A stretch of 64,000 nucleotides of DNA from an uncultured Gemmatimonadota bacterium (GCA_902826615.1 CADEFN010000004.1:62001-126000); one strand, 5' to 3'. Positions 27,470 through 37,072 are shown, counted from the first letter of the stretch. Translations and numbers: made by a program. The notes: generated by a model not told the origin, from the sequence alone.

Positions 27470-30208
27470 TTACGGTTCAATGACAAATACAACCGCCGAT
27501 CGCGGCGGCACGGTAAAGCGGCCCGAAGTGTGATCCGCTCGTGCGCTGCGCGCGGTCCTATCTGCGGCGTCGCGCGCGCGGTGGACTGGATGAAGTACCC
27601 AGGCCTTGGCCGCCTCGTCAGGCATCTCCAGTTCACGCGTATCGCCAGACACGTTAATCAGGAAAAGTATCTCGCGGAACCGCGCGCCGGGGTAGTTTGC
27701 GCCGTCGAGGTGACCGGCAATTACGAGGGGATCCTGCCCGGGACCGGTGTTGGGGAAACGCAGCCGTTGCCGCACGTCGTCGCTGGTACGCAAGCGGAAC
27801 AACGTGCTGCTGGAGCGAATCCGCAGCAGATCGAGTGACGCGTCACGGGTCCAACGGATGAGGTCGGGTGTGGTGCCGATGCGTGTGTCAGCCACCGCCG
27901 GCTTCATCCAGGGCCAGTCCGTTGCGTTCCGGTGTGCGGGCGGCACACCACGCCCAAACCCGTTGCTGCGGTAACTCCAGTCGAGTGTGTTGAACCAGTC
28001 TCCCGAGTCGAAACTGTCGCGATCGAGAGACTTGGAGCGAAGGATTTCGACGCCCGCATGCAAATAGGCGATGCCCTGACTGAAGGCCGTGAAGGCGACG
28101 CCGAGTACCTGGGCCCGTGCGCGCTGCTCCATCGAGATGTCGCGAGGCAGGCGGAGTGCGTTGAGGTCGAAGAGGGTGAGGTTATCGTGATTCTCGACAT
28201 AGTTGACCACCTCGCCGGGTTCGGCGGCATAGCCGGCCGGCTGACCGGCATAGTCGAAACGTGCCAGCGATCGCTTCACGCCATCGGCGCCGGTCATCTC
28301 GACGTCGCGCAGGGTACCTGCGAGACCAATGCGAGCGAGATCGGCCGCTCGCAGCAGGGCGTCGCGTCCCAACCGGTCACCGGCGGATGCATTGGGTGCG
28401 TAGTGCATTCCGTTGAGCAGCCCCTGGTTGCTCACGAGACCTTCGCCGCTGTCGCAGCATCCCCCGCCCCGCAATGCATCTCGCGCACGATCACTGAAGG
28501 TGCCGATCCCGCTCCCCTGCAGCGAAAGCTGCGATGCCTGCACAAAGCGGGCGCCATTCGCCACCTCGCCAAAATTCCATCCCTCACCAATGAGCGGGAT
28601 GTGACGACCAGCGGCGCGGTTGACCGCTTGCTGGAGTTGCTCCATCGCCGCACGTGGCTGATGCCCCATGAGGTCGAAGCGGAAAGAATCCAGCCGATAG
28701 TGCCGGACCCACGTCACCGCCGACTCGATCATGAGTTTGGCCATCATGCGATGTTCGGTGGCGGTGTTCTCGCAGCACGTGGACTTCGCAATGCGGCCGT
28801 CGGGCTCGAGACGGTGATAGTAGCCGGGCACGATGCGGTCCAGCACCGAGCGGATATCCTGCCCTGCGGCAAAGGTGTGGTTGTAGACCACATCCATTCC
28901 CACGCGAAGTCCGGTCGCATGCAGGGCCATCACCATCGCGCGAAACTCGCGCACCCGCGCCGCGGCGTCGTTAGGCTCGGAGGTGTAGCTCCCCTCGGGA
29001 ACGGTGTAGTGGAAAGGATCGTATCCCCAGTTGAAACAGTCACGGGTGCGCGCGGCGCTCACAGCCGCCTGTTGTACCTCTCCGTCGGGTGCCGACTGGG
29101 GCACGGCGGGTACGACGCAGTTTGTCTCAGGGATGCTGGCCAGATCGTACACCGGCAGGAGGTGCACATCAGTAATCCCGGCGTCCTTCAGTGCGCGCAG
29201 GTGTCGCATGCCATTCGAGGCCGCCTCACCGAAGGCGAGGAACTTCCCGCGCCAGACTGATCGCACCGTGGTATCGCTGGCGGAGAAGTCACGCACGTGC
29301 AACTCATAGAGCGTCAGATCGGTTGGCGACGCGAGAGCGCGGGGTCGAGGCGTGGTGTCCCAACCCGGGGGCTTTGTTGACGGGTGGTCAAGGTCGAGGA
29401 CCACACTGCGTCGGGAATCGGCGGTGAGCCCGAGCGAGTACGGGTCGGTCACGCGATTGCGTACGACACCCACACCGGGGACAAACACCTCGACGACGTA
29501 AAGATAAGCGCGCCCATGTGGCGCCGCGCTCGTCCGGGTGCGCCAGACTCCGGTGGCCGTTTCACGTTCGAGTGACAACACACGTGTGGCGTCACTGTTC
29601 GCATCAGCATAGACACACACCGAGACGCGCCGCGCGGTGGGGGCCCAGAGCGCAAACGTTGTGTTGCCACCACGCACGACAGCGCCCAGGTCTGGCGTTC
29701 GCGCCGCGCCTGCATAACGAGCGTCGATGGCACCAGCGATCTGCAGGCCGGTCACTGCTTCAACGTTTCCTTCCGCGTCCTCACGGACGAGGAGCAGCTG
29801 CTGCGTGAGAAGTGTGGACAGCGCCGTACCCGGCGGGAGCGTCATTCGCGCACCGGCAGGTACAAACCGGAATCGCTCGGCGACGCGGGCGTCGAGAGGA
29901 CGCGCGTCTGCGCGAAGGGCAATGCGCTGGTCGTGGCCACGCACGCGGCTCCCTTTGGCGACCCGCAGGTCTCCGCGCGCCGAGCGATACAAGGCATACC
30001 GAGCACCTTGCGGCGCCGCGGGCCACTGCAGCTGAGAGCCGGATAACCAATAGGCCTCCGCTCGGCTTGCCGTATCCGCAACGGCGGTCAGTGTGTCGGC
30101 TAGTGCAGAAACGTTGCACGCCTGCAGTGCACCCGCGGGCTGAGCGTGAGCCACACCAGGCGCGAGCGCGGCGAGATGAACAATGAGCAATCGCGAGGCA
30201 CGGCGCAC
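27470..30208 (-). CDS. Secreted pullulanase-type GH13 alpha-glucan debranching enzyme
   Basis: This exported glycoside hydrolase of about 912 residues hydrolyses alpha-1,6 (and possibly alpha-1,4) links of pullulan, starch or glycogen. A beta-sandwich N-terminal region leads to a CBM48-like module (NTTFALWAPTARRVSVCVY). The GH13 barrel follows with FNWGYDPFHY (pullulanase signature), region I DVVYNHT, region II DSFRFDLMGH with the nucleophile Asp, region III IGEGWNFGE with the acid/base Glu, and region IV ENHDNLTLFD with the transition-state Asp. The C-terminus is a small beta domain. I use GTG 30208: it follows a CAGGGAG Shine-Dalgarno and begins the signal RRASRLLIVHLAALAPG ending AHAQ. A TTG seven codons upstream would precede the ribosome site. 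Exported location implies use of external polysaccharide. Confidence 0.93.
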   Translation of the reverse strand: MRRASRLLIVHLAALAPGVAHAQPAGALQACNVSALADTLTAVADTASRAEAYWLSGSQLQWPAAPQGARYALYRSARGDLRVAKGSRVRGHDQRIALRADARPLDARVAERFRFVPAGARMTLPPGTALSTLLTQQLLLVREDAEGNVEAVTGLQIAGAIDARYAGAARTPDLGAVVRGGNTTFALWAPTARRVSVCVYADANSDATRVLSLERETATGVWRTRTSAAPHGRAYLYVVEVFVPGVGVVRNRVTDPYSLGLTADSRRSVVLDLDHPSTKPPGWDTTPRPRALASPTDLTLYELHVRDFSASDTTVRSVWRGKFLAFGEAASNGMRHLRALKDAGITDVHLLPVYDLASIPETNCVVPAVPQSAPDGEVQQAAVSAARTRDCFNWGYDPFHYTVPEGSYTSEPNDAAARVREFRAMVMALHATGLRVGMDVVYNHTFAAGQDIRSVLDRIVPGYYHRLEPDGRIAKSTCCENTATEHRMMAKLMIESAVTWVRHYRLDSFRFDLMGHQPRAAMEQLQQAVNRAAGRHIPLIGEGWNFGEVANGARFVQASQLSLQGSGIGTFSDRARDALRGGGCCDSGEGLVSNQGLLNGMHYAPNASAGDRLGRDALLRAADLARIGLAGTLRDVEMTGADGVKRSLARFDYAGQPAGYAAEPGEVVNYVENHDNLTLFDLNALRLPRDISMEQRARAQVLGVAFTAFSQGIAYLHAGVEILRSKSLDRDSFDSGDWFNTLDWSYRSNGFGRGVPPAHRNATDWPWMKPAVADTRIGTTPDLIRWTRDASLDLLRIRSSSTLFRLRTSDDVRQRLRFPNTGPGQDPLVIAGHLDGANYPGARFREILFLINVSGDTRELEMPDEAAKAWVLHPVHRARDAADRTARSARADHTSGRFTVPPRSAVVFVIEP

Positions 30209-30392
30209 GGCGAACTCCCTGACCAACAATGAAATGAGGGACCTGCGAAGCGTGCCGATCCGTGTGTCGTTCGGGAAGGGCCTTGGAGGGCAAAAGAGGC
30301 GTGGACTTTACCGGATTCCGTCAGAAATTTATGTCAAATCGACCAATGTCGCCCGTATTGACTGAGGGAGGGGCCTGGTCGTCTTACACCTA

Positions 30393-31421
30393 ATGGGTGC
30401 CCCCTCTACTCCACTTAGCGGCCTGACCACCGCTGTTCGCAACTATTGGTGGACGAGTGCGTTCGGCGGCCTCTACTTCTGCGGGGGATTCATCGCCTGG
30501 GGTGGCACCCGAGGCGCCATTGTCTCGAGTGGCCTCTTCTTCGTGGTGGCCATGGTGGGGCTGGCCATCCACTATCGCGTGTCGTGGAAGGGACGATGGC
30601 CGCGCGTCGCGCTGATCCTCGCGCATCTGCTCATCGGACAGCTCATTCTCAACTGGCAGCAGACCAACCTGCCGTTGAGCGACTACACCGTCACCGGTGG
30701 TCCGGCCGACCGCGAGTTCATGATCTACCTCGTGTCGGCACTGATTGTCGGCACCATGAGCATGTTTGGCGGAATCCTTGGCGCGCTCCTTGGCCTCGGG
30801 TTGCACTACGGGCTCATCTTCGACATCCGCGAGAGCTTCTCGTTCAAATGGGGGTTCCCCGTCCTGATCGCGGTGGCCGGTAACATCGTGAGCACTGCAC
30901 TCTGGCGGCTTGATCAGGCCTATGCGCAGCTGCAGAAACTCGCCAATCACGATCATCTGACGGGGTTGTACAATCGCCATCGGCTGTCCATCGAGTTCGC
31001 GCGCTTGCAAGGTGAGGCGCGACGCGCCGGTGAGTCACTGCTGGTCGTTGCCTGGGATCTGGATGACCTCAAGCGAGTGAACGACGCGCAGGGACATGCC
31101 GCAGGCGACGAGTTGATCCGGCGCTTTGCGCGGGCGCTCCAGGCGCATGTGCGTCACGACGCTGACGTCCGGAATGTCGATGCTGCCTTCCGCGTCGGTG
31201 GCGACGAGTTCATCAGCATGCATCGTGATGTGGCCGACGGCGAGTTGCTGATGACGAGAGTCCATGAGGTGTTCCCCGCCGTCTCGGCGGGGTGGGTGCG
31301 GTGTGAGGCCCTCACCCTCGACGAGGCCCTCACTCGCGCTGACGCCGCGATGTACGCGTTCAAGAACCGGAAACGCCCCGGGCTGCCGGCCGGCACCCCT
31401 CGTTCGATTCGCGTCATTTAG
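30393..31421 (+). CDS. Membrane-bound diguanylate cyclase (GGDEF)
   Basis: This 342-residue protein has five or six hydrophobic helices in the first 175 residues forming a MASE-like sensor, then a GGDEF domain that condenses two GTP to cyclic di-GMP. NHDHLTGLYNRH opens the domain, DLDDLKRVND carries metal ligands, and the active site GGDEF (269-273) is intact. The inhibitory I-site RxxD is also present (R260-N-V-D263, five residues before GGDEF), so product inhibition is expected. The sensor ligand is unknown. ATG 30393 has no Shine-Dalgarno; a TACACC hexamer ends six bases before the ATG, which would fit a leaderless transcript. An HD-GYP protein that could degrade the product is encoded at 53436-55571. 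Confidence 0.94.
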   Translation: MGAPSTPLSGLTTAVRNYWWTSAFGGLYFCGGFIAWGGTRGAIVSSGLFFVVAMVGLAIHYRVSWKGRWPRVALILAHLLIGQLILNWQQTNLPLSDYTVTGGPADREFMIYLVSALIVGTMSMFGGILGALLGLGLHYGLIFDIRESFSFKWGFPVLIAVAGNIVSTALWRLDQAYAQLQKLANHDHLTGLYNRHRLSIEFARLQGEARRAGESLLVVAWDLDDLKRVNDAQGHAAGDELIRRFARALQAHVRHDADVRNVDAAFRVGGDEFISMHRDVADGELLMTRVHEVFPAVSAGWVRCEALTLDEALTRADAAMYAFKNRKRPGLPAGTPRSIRVI

Positions 31422-31480
31422 CCATCCCACGGCAACGTGGGGCTCTTGCGGCTCCAGATGTTTGCGGGCTACTTCGGCGC

Positions 31481-32179
31481 ATGCCGCATTCCATCACCGT
31501 CATTCGGACCTTGTTTGTGATGTCGTTCCTGTGCTGCCTGCGACCCATGGCGGCACAGAGTGACTCGACACCAACGCTCACCGCTGCACAACAACGGAAC
31601 GTGCTGCGGAATCCGTTGCATCCCTTCTGGAAAAGCAGGGCGCCCGACACCGTGTCACTCGACGTCGAGACCTCGCGCGGCACACTGACCGTTGAGCTGG
31701 TGCGTGCCTGGGCCCCGTTTGGCGTCGATCGCTTTTACAACCTGGCGCGCGCCGGGTACTTCGACGACACGCGCTTCTATCGCGTGCTTCCGTGGTACAT
31801 CGCGCAGTTCGGACTGGCGGCGAGTCCCGCCGTCGATCGTGTGTGGCGCGGTCGCAAACTCCGCCCGGATTCAGTTCGTGCGACCAACGCCCGTGGGACA
31901 CTCACCTTCGCGCAGTATAACCCTCGCAGTCGCAGCACCACGTTGTTCTTCAACTTGCGAGACAACCCCAAGCTCGACACCCTCGGCTTCGCGCCCATAG
32001 GCCATGTGACGGCCGGCATGGAGGCGGCCGACAGCCTGCACTCCGGGTATGGTGAGCTTCCTGCCATGGCCGCCCCCCTCGGGAATCCCAAGCGGCTCTA
32101 CGGCGAGTCCAACAAGTACCTGGACAAGGAATTCCCCAAACTCGACCGCATCGTCGCGATCAGGGTGCGGCCGCGTTAG
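31481..32179 (+). CDS. Exported cyclophilin-type peptidyl-prolyl isomerase
   Basis: This 232-residue protein has a signal (TLFVMSFLCCLRPMAAQ) and a cyclophilin fold. Recognisable elements are VETSRGTLTVELVRAWAP, FYNLARAGYFDDTRFYRVLPWYIAQFG (equivalent of FHRV...FMIQGG, retaining the catalytic Arg), TTLFFNLRDN and GFAPIGHVTAGMEAADSL. It probably assists folding in the periplasm. Several normally conserved residues are changed (FYR for FHR, and the Gln-Gly-Gly after the active-site strand is lost), so activity may be low. ATG 31481 follows the diguanylate cyclase by 59 bp. It converges on the efflux operon; the stop is the TAG of GCGTTAGGT. Confidence 0.9.
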   Translation: MPHSITVIRTLFVMSFLCCLRPMAAQSDSTPTLTAAQQRNVLRNPLHPFWKSRAPDTVSLDVETSRGTLTVELVRAWAPFGVDRFYNLARAGYFDDTRFYRVLPWYIAQFGLAASPAVDRVWRGRKLRPDSVRATNARGTLTFAQYNPRSRSTTLFFNLRDNPKLDTLGFAPIGHVTAGMEAADSLHSGYGELPAMAAPLGNPKRLYGESNKYLDKEFPKLDRIVAIRVRPR

Positions 32180-32207
32180 GTGGTGTCTCTCACCGGCGCG
32201 GAGCTGC

Positions 32208-33359
32208 TCAGTGCGCGCCTTTGTGGTACTGGCGCACGGCGATCGAGAGCACCAGGACACTGGCCACCACCAGCACGCCGAGCTCACGGGCGACGTCCAT
32301 GACTCCCGCCCCCTTGAGCATCACCGCACGCATGAGTGTGATGAAATGCATCATCGGGTTGACCCGCGCGATCCACTGCGCCCACTCCGGCATGGACCGC
32401 ACCGGGGTGAAAAGCCCGCTCATGAGGAGATAGACCAGGAGCAGCGCGAAGTTCACGAACATTGCCTGCTGCTGCGTTTCGGTGATCGTCGCGACCCAGA
32501 GTCCGATACCCAGTGCTGCCATCAGGTACAGTCCCGCTCCTGCGTACACGAGCAAGAGGCTCCCTTCCATCGGTACGCTGAAGACAAGTTTTGCGACCAG
32601 AAGCCCGATCGAGAGCACCACGAGGGCGATGATCCACATCGGCAGGAGCTTGGCGGCGATGAACACCCCCTTGGAGACCGGCGTCACGTTGAGCTGTTCG
32701 AGGGTCCCCGCCTCCTTTTCGCGAACGGTGTTCATGGCAGTGAGCAACGTCCCGACGATGGTGAGGAGCTGAACCAGGATGCCGGGGACCATGTAGTGAC
32801 GGTAGTCGAGCTCGGCGTTGTAGCGATTTCGGGAGCGCACCTCCACGCGGGGCTGGCCGCGCCCGGGTGGTGCCTCGTGCCGCGCGCCCGCCAGGGCCGT
32901 CATCGGTTGCAGCCGCGCGCCCAGTTCCCCTGCATAACGAGTGAGAATCACGCCGGCATATGACGACGTGACACCAGCGGCCGCGCCATCCTCGGCGTTG
33001 AAAAACATCTGCACATGCGCGCCCCGCGTACGCACGATGTCGCGTTCGAAGTGTGGGGGGATGACCATCACCATATCGACGGTGCGGCGCATGAGGCCGA
33101 GGTTCCCCTGCTCCACGCGATCCGAACGCTCCGCCACCTCAAATCGTCGCGACGCCGTCATGCGATCTACCAGACCACGCGACATCTCCGAGCGGTCGCG
33201 ATCGATCAGATGCATACGCGAGCGCTTCACCTCGAAGGTGGCGGCGTTGGACAGCACGACCAGCTGCACGATGGGGATCATGAACAGAATCCGCACCATG
33301 GCCGGGTCACGCAGGATCTGCAGAAACTCCTTGCGGAGCAGAAACAGAAGAGGACGCAT
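32208..33359 (-). CDS. ABC-2 type permease of efflux operon (YbhR-like)
   Basis: This 383-residue membrane subunit is the last gene of the seven-gene efflux operon. The N-terminal helix RPLLFLLRKEFLQILRDPAM...IPIVQLVVLSNAATF is followed by a periplasmic domain (about 50-190). Five C-terminal helices include MVPGILVQLLTIVGTLLTAMNTVREKEAGTLEQLNVTPVS, the ABC-2 signature loop (reads as EKE-GT-EQL), and the IARVNPMMHF segment. The ATG at 33359 lies 2 bp after the stop of the upstream permease, indicating coupled translation. The frame is open upstream but only as an antisense-like shadow. With its sister permease and two ATPases it should form the inner-membrane pump. Confidence 0.93.
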   Translation of the reverse strand: MRPLLFLLRKEFLQILRDPAMVRILFMIPIVQLVVLSNAATFEVKRSRMHLIDRDRSEMSRGLVDRMTASRRFEVAERSDRVEQGNLGLMRRTVDMVMVIPPHFERDIVRTRGAHVQMFFNAEDGAAAGVTSSYAGVILTRYAGELGARLQPMTALAGARHEAPPGRGQPRVEVRSRNRYNAELDYRHYMVPGILVQLLTIVGTLLTAMNTVREKEAGTLEQLNVTPVSKGVFIAAKLLPMWIIALVVLSIGLLVAKLVFSVPMEGSLLLVYAGAGLYLMAALGIGLWVATITETQQQAMFVNFALLLVYLLMSGLFTPVRSMPEWAQWIARVNPMMHFITLMRAVMLKGAGVMDVARELGVLVVASVLVLSIAVRQYHKGAH

Positions 33360-33361
33360 GA

Positions 33362-34483
33362 TCACGCGAGCCGTTCGCGAAACGACCGAGTGGCAACCAC
33401 GAGCAGGAACAACATCATCCCCGTAAGGACAAGCAGTTCTGTGGTCAGATGCGTGACGCCGGCACCCTTGAGCATGATGCCGCGCACCACCACGATGAAC
33501 CAGCGAGCGGGGACGATGTTCGAGAGCAGCTGCAGGGGCGCCGGCAGACTTGCCACCGGGAAGATCATCCCCGAAAGCAACGTGCTCGGCAGCATCGTGC
33601 CTAACATGGTCCCGATCATCGCGGTGCGTTGCGAGCTGGTGCGCGCGGCAATGAGGACGCCAATCCCGAGGCCGACCAGCGTATACAGCGTGCTCGCTGC
33701 GAGCAGCAAGACCAGGCTCCCGCGGAAGGGAACGCGGAACACCACCCAGGCCGCCAGCAGTGCCGTGAGCACGTTGGCAAACGCAAGGAAGAGGTAGGGA
33801 AGCACCTTGCCGAGGATGATCTGCCATGGCCGCAGCGGAGAGACCAGCAGCACCTCGAGGGTCCCGCGTTCCATCTCCCGCGAGAGCGAGATCGCAGTCA
33901 TGAGCGCCGACACCATCGTCAGCACCAGCGCGATGAGCCCCGGCACAAAGAGATTGACGCTCTCCAGCGTTGGGTTGAACTGCATGCGGATGTCGGGCTT
34001 GATCCGCACGCCCGCACGTGCCCCGCGCAGGTCCCCCTGCCAGGCCGCCACCACCGTCGAGGCGTAGGCCTGCATGGTCGTGCCGGTATTCGGGTTCGAC
34101 GCATCGGTGATGATCTGTACCCGGGCCGGCACTCCAGCCGCGAGGTCACTGGCCAGTCCTGGCGCGATGACCACCGCAACGTCGGCTTCGCCGCGGCGGA
34201 ACCGGGTCTCCAGCTGGTCCGGATTCCGCAGTGTGGCGACAGTGGTAAAGCGTCCACTGCCCGAAAAGCGCGCGCGCAGCGCGAGGCTCTCCTCGTCTGG
34301 CGCCGCATCCACAATCGCCAGCCTGATATCGTTGACGTCGGTCCGCAGGGCGAAACCGAACAACACCACCTGCGCCAGCGGCATGAGGAGCAGAATGATG
34401 AGCGTCTGCCGGTCACGCAGAATATGACGTGTCTCCTTCACGACAAAGGCCCGCAGCGCCGCTACGCGGTTCGCCAGCTTCAT
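33362..34483 (-). CDS. ABC-2 type permease of efflux operon (YbhS-like)
   Basis: This 373-residue paralogue of the following permease has an N-terminal helix with VKETRHILRDRQTLIILLLMPLAQVVLFGFAL, a periplasmic domain (45-175), and a five-helix C-terminal bundle with SREMERGTLEVLLVSPLRPWQIILGKVLPY and PARWFIVVVRGIMLKG. YbhS/YbhR-type permeases pair as heterodimers. The gene overlaps the upstream ATPase by four bases (ATGA at 34480-34483) and the next permease begins 2 bp after its stop, so stoichiometric translation is likely. Confidence 0.93.
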   Translation of the reverse strand: MKLANRVAALRAFVVKETRHILRDRQTLIILLLMPLAQVVLFGFALRTDVNDIRLAIVDAAPDEESLALRARFSGSGRFTTVATLRNPDQLETRFRRGEADVAVVIAPGLASDLAAGVPARVQIITDASNPNTGTTMQAYASTVVAAWQGDLRGARAGVRIKPDIRMQFNPTLESVNLFVPGLIALVLTMVSALMTAISLSREMERGTLEVLLVSPLRPWQIILGKVLPYLFLAFANVLTALLAAWVVFRVPFRGSLVLLLAASTLYTLVGLGIGVLIAARTSSQRTAMIGTMLGTMLPSTLLSGMIFPVASLPAPLQLLSNIVPARWFIVVVRGIMLKGAGVTHLTTELLVLTGMMLFLLVVATRSFRERLA

Positions 34484-35223
34484 CGTCCGGCCTCTGCCGC
34501 AGCTGGTCGCGCGAGTTGCACGAAGACGTCATCAATGCTCGCGACACCAAACTCCGATTTCAGCTCGACCGGCGTGCCCTGCGCTGCAATTCGCCCGTCC
34601 ACCATGATCGAGAGCCGGTCACAATACTCGGCTTCATCCATGTAGTGTGTGGTGACGAACACGGTGGTGCCGTCCGCTGCCGCCGCGTAGATCATTTCCC
34701 AGAACTGACGCCGCGTGATCGGGTCCACGCCCCCGGTGGGTTCATCGAGAAAGACCACACTCGGCCGATGTAACATCGCCACGGAGAAGGCGAGTTTCTG
34801 CTTCCAGCCCAGGGGGATGGTCCTGACGAGGCGTTTCGCCGAACTCGCGAGTCCGAGCTTGTCGATCATGGCGTCACTGCGTTCGCGGATCTCCCGGTCG
34901 GTGAGTCCGTATATGCCACCGTACAGCGTGATGTTCTCACGCACCGTCAGATCGTCGTACAGCGAGAAGCGCTGGCTCATGTAGCCGATGCGACGCCGCA
35001 CTTCCTCGGTCTGTGTGAGCACGTCGAAGCCGGCCACACGCGCCGTGCCACCAGAAGGGCTCAGCAGACCAATGAGCATCTTGATCGCGGTGGTCTTGCC
35101 TGCGCCGTTGGCGCCGAGAAAGCCGAAGACCTCGCCCTGCTGCACATCGAGATCGATGGCATCGACCGCCGTGAAACTTCCGAACCGGCGCGTGAGCTGG
35201 TGAACGTCGATGGCGAGCGTCAT
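34480..35223 (-). CDS. ABC transporter ATPase (second ATPase of efflux operon)
   Basis: This 247-residue nucleotide-binding subunit has Walker A GANGAGKTT, Q-loop region YMSQRFSLYDDL, Walker B VVFLDEP, D-loop GGVDP and switch His (TTHYMDEAEYCDR). The signature loop is IPLGWKQ rather than LSGG, a variant I associate with the second ATPase half of YbhF-like pumps. The opposite ATP site in the heterodimer would use the intact LSGGMKQK of the neighbouring subunit. The gene overlaps both neighbours by ATGA. Confidence 0.95.
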   Translation of the reverse strand: MTLAIDVHQLTRRFGSFTAVDAIDLDVQQGEVFGFLGANGAGKTTAIKMLIGLLSPSGGTARVAGFDVLTQTEEVRRRIGYMSQRFSLYDDLTVRENITLYGGIYGLTDREIRERSDAMIDKLGLASSAKRLVRTIPLGWKQKLAFSVAMLHRPSVVFLDEPTGGVDPITRRQFWEMIYAAAADGTTVFVTTHYMDEAEYCDRLSIMVDGRIAAQGTPVELKSEFGVASIDDVFVQLARPAAAEAGR

Positions 35224-36161
35224 TCCGCTACCCCGCCCATCAGCGCCATGAAGGTGTCTTCGATTCCCGGTTCGATTGGTTGCATATCGAAGTCGTGAAT
35301 ACCACGCGCACTGGTCCAGGTGGCGAGTTCGGCGGTGAGCTCCGCAACACCAAGCCCGGTGCGGGCGTCGCTGTAGTGCAGCGTGTCACCAAAGGGCTGC
35401 ACCGACACCGCGTGCGGGAACTCGCGCAGCACGCCGATGAGTGCATGACGTGGGGTGCCCCGCACGGCGTAGAGATCGCCAGGGAAACGACCCCCGACCT
35501 CGCCGGGCGCGTCGATGGCCAGCAGCCGTCCCTTCTGCACCAGCGCGACACGTTGACAGCGAAGCGCTTCGTCCATGTAGGGCGTGGAGACCACAACCGT
35601 GAGTCCCGACGTCTGGAGTGCGCCGAGCAGGTCCCAGAACTCCCGGCGCGACACGGCGTCCACACCGGTGGTGGGTTCGTCGAGCAGCAGGATTTCGGGG
35701 CGATGCACAAGGGCGCACGACAGGGCGAGCTTCTGTTTCATGCCCCCGGAGAGCGCTCCCGCCTTGCGATCCTTGAAGGGCTCGATCTGCCGGTAGATCG
35801 GCGCGATCAGCTCGTAGCCCGCCTCACGAGTGGTGCCGAAGACTGAGGCAAAGAAGGTGAGGTTCTCCTCGACCGTGAGATCCGGATACAGCGAGAAGCG
35901 GCCCGGCATGTATCCCACACGAGCGCGAATCTCCCACAGCTCCTTCACCACGTCGCGGCCCAGAACGGTCGCGCTCCCCTCATCGGGCAGCATGAGCGTA
36001 GCGAGGATACGAAAGAGTGTCGTCTTCCCTCCCCCATCGGGTCCCACGAGCCCGAACAACTCCCCCGGACGCACCTCGAACGACACGTTGTCGAGGGCGC
36101 GCGTCTTTCCGAACGTCTTGGAGAGCGCTCGGACGACGACGGGTGAGCCGGGCTCGCTCAT
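35220..36161 (-). CDS. ABC transporter ATPase (first ATPase of efflux operon)
   Basis: This 313-residue ATPase has Walker A GPDGGGKTT (an unusual Asp-Gly-Gly-Gly loop also found in YbhF N-terminal halves), YMPGRFSLYPDLTVEENL, signature LSGGMKQK, Walker B ILLLDEP, D-loop TGVD, and STPYMDEALRC. Here the switch histidine is replaced by Pro-Tyr (T-P-Y instead of T-H-Y). Its last 90 residues form the extra domain typical of drug-export ATPases. In E. coli the two ATPase halves are fused as YbhF; here they are separate genes overlapping by four bases at 35220-35223. The missing switch His suggests one ATP site may be degenerate. Confidence 0.95.
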   Translation of the reverse strand: MSEPGSPVVVRALSKTFGKTRALDNVSFEVRPGELFGLVGPDGGGKTTLFRILATLMLPDEGSATVLGRDVVKELWEIRARVGYMPGRFSLYPDLTVEENLTFFASVFGTTREAGYELIAPIYRQIEPFKDRKAGALSGGMKQKLALSCALVHRPEILLLDEPTTGVDAVSRREFWDLLGALQTSGLTVVVSTPYMDEALRCQRVALVQKGRLLAIDAPGEVGGRFPGDLYAVRGTPRHALIGVLREFPHAVSVQPFGDTLHYSDARTGLGVAELTAELATWTSARGIHDFDMQPIEPGIEDTFMALMGGVAE

Positions 36162-36163
36162 GG

Positions 36164-37072
36164 TCAGGACTCCGTCCGAGGACGCGCCGCACCCAGTGAG
36201 ACGTCCGCTGGCATGCCGATCTTGAGCAATCCCTTGTCGTTAGGGACGCGGATCTTGAAGGCGTAGACCAGGTCAGTCCGCTCGTCGCGTGTCTGTACCG
36301 GTGTGGGGGTGAATTCCCCCTGGCTCGACACCCAGCTGATGGTGCCTTTGAGCGTGAGGAGCTGGTTCTTGCCCTGATCGATGGACACGTCAACCGGCTG
36401 GCCGATTTTCACCGCCGCGAGTTGGGCTCCCGAGACATAGGCCCGGAGTTCGAGTGTGTCGAGTGCTGCGATCTTGTAGAGCGGTTGTCCCGGCGCCACC
36501 ACTTCTCCTTCGCGGGCATACGTAACGAGGACAGTCCCGGTAATCGGATTCACGACCACGGCGCGAGAGACGCGGTCCTGCGCCTGCGCGACCCGTGCTT
36601 CCACCGCCACCGATTCGAGCCCAACACTCCGCTGCGAGGCACGCACCGCGTCCATCTGTGCCTGAAGTGTGCGCAGGTCGCGCTCAGCCTGATCAAGCTG
36701 CTGCGCGGTCGCCGCCTTCTGGTCGTGGAGACGTTTGGTCCGTTCGAACACCCGCGTGGCAATCTCGCGCTGAACCTCGAGCACCCGCGTTTGCTCCTTG
36801 AACTCGGCCTGTCGTGCACCAACCGCTTCACGTTGCGCCGAGAGCTGGCGACGTTCGAGCACAAACGCCGTCGTGTCGATGGTGGCGGCAATGGTGCCAC
36901 GGGTGAGGCGCTCGCCCTCGCTGGCGGCGAAGCGCGTTACCGGCCCCGCCATCTGCGCAGATACCACCACCTCGATTGCCTCGAAGTTGCCGTAGGCGTC
37001 GGGCGCCTCTTCCTTGCGGCAAGCGACAACAAGGAGAACAAGCACGATCCTGCTGCGACGAGAAGAAATCAT
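36164..37072 (-). CDS. HlyD/YbhG-family periplasmic adaptor lipoprotein
   Basis: This 302-residue membrane-fusion protein links the pump to TolC. The leader RRSRIVLVLLVVAC ends in a lipobox Cys, so it is anchored as a lipoprotein. A lipoyl/barrel-sandwich half (AIEVVVSAQMAGPVTRFAASEGERL) is followed by a long coiled-coil hairpin at about 70-165 (ERRQLSAQREAVGARQAEFKEQTRV, LDQAERDLRTLQAQMDAVRAS). The second lipoyl half is NPITGTVLVTYAREGEVVAPGQPLYKIAAL, and the C-terminal beta-barrel ends GMPADVSLG. It starts by ATGA overlap with the TolC gene, and its stop is 2 bp before the first ATPase. Confidence 0.94.
   Translation of the reverse strand: MISSRRSRIVLVLLVVACRKEEAPDAYGNFEAIEVVVSAQMAGPVTRFAASEGERLTRGTIAATIDTTAFVLERRQLSAQREAVGARQAEFKEQTRVLEVQREIATRVFERTKRLHDQKAATAQQLDQAERDLRTLQAQMDAVRASQRSVGLESVAVEARVAQAQDRVSRAVVVNPITGTVLVTYAREGEVVAPGQPLYKIAALDTLELRAYVSGAQLAAVKIGQPVDVSIDQGKNQLLTLKGTISWVSSQGEFTPTPVQTRDERTDLVYAFKIRVPNDKGLLKIGMPADVSLGAARPRTES

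Noticed and set aside
32208-33827. A 539-codon frame extending the last permease
   Set aside because: The extra N-terminus lies over the preceding permease in another frame; the real start is 33359, 2 bp after that gene's stop.
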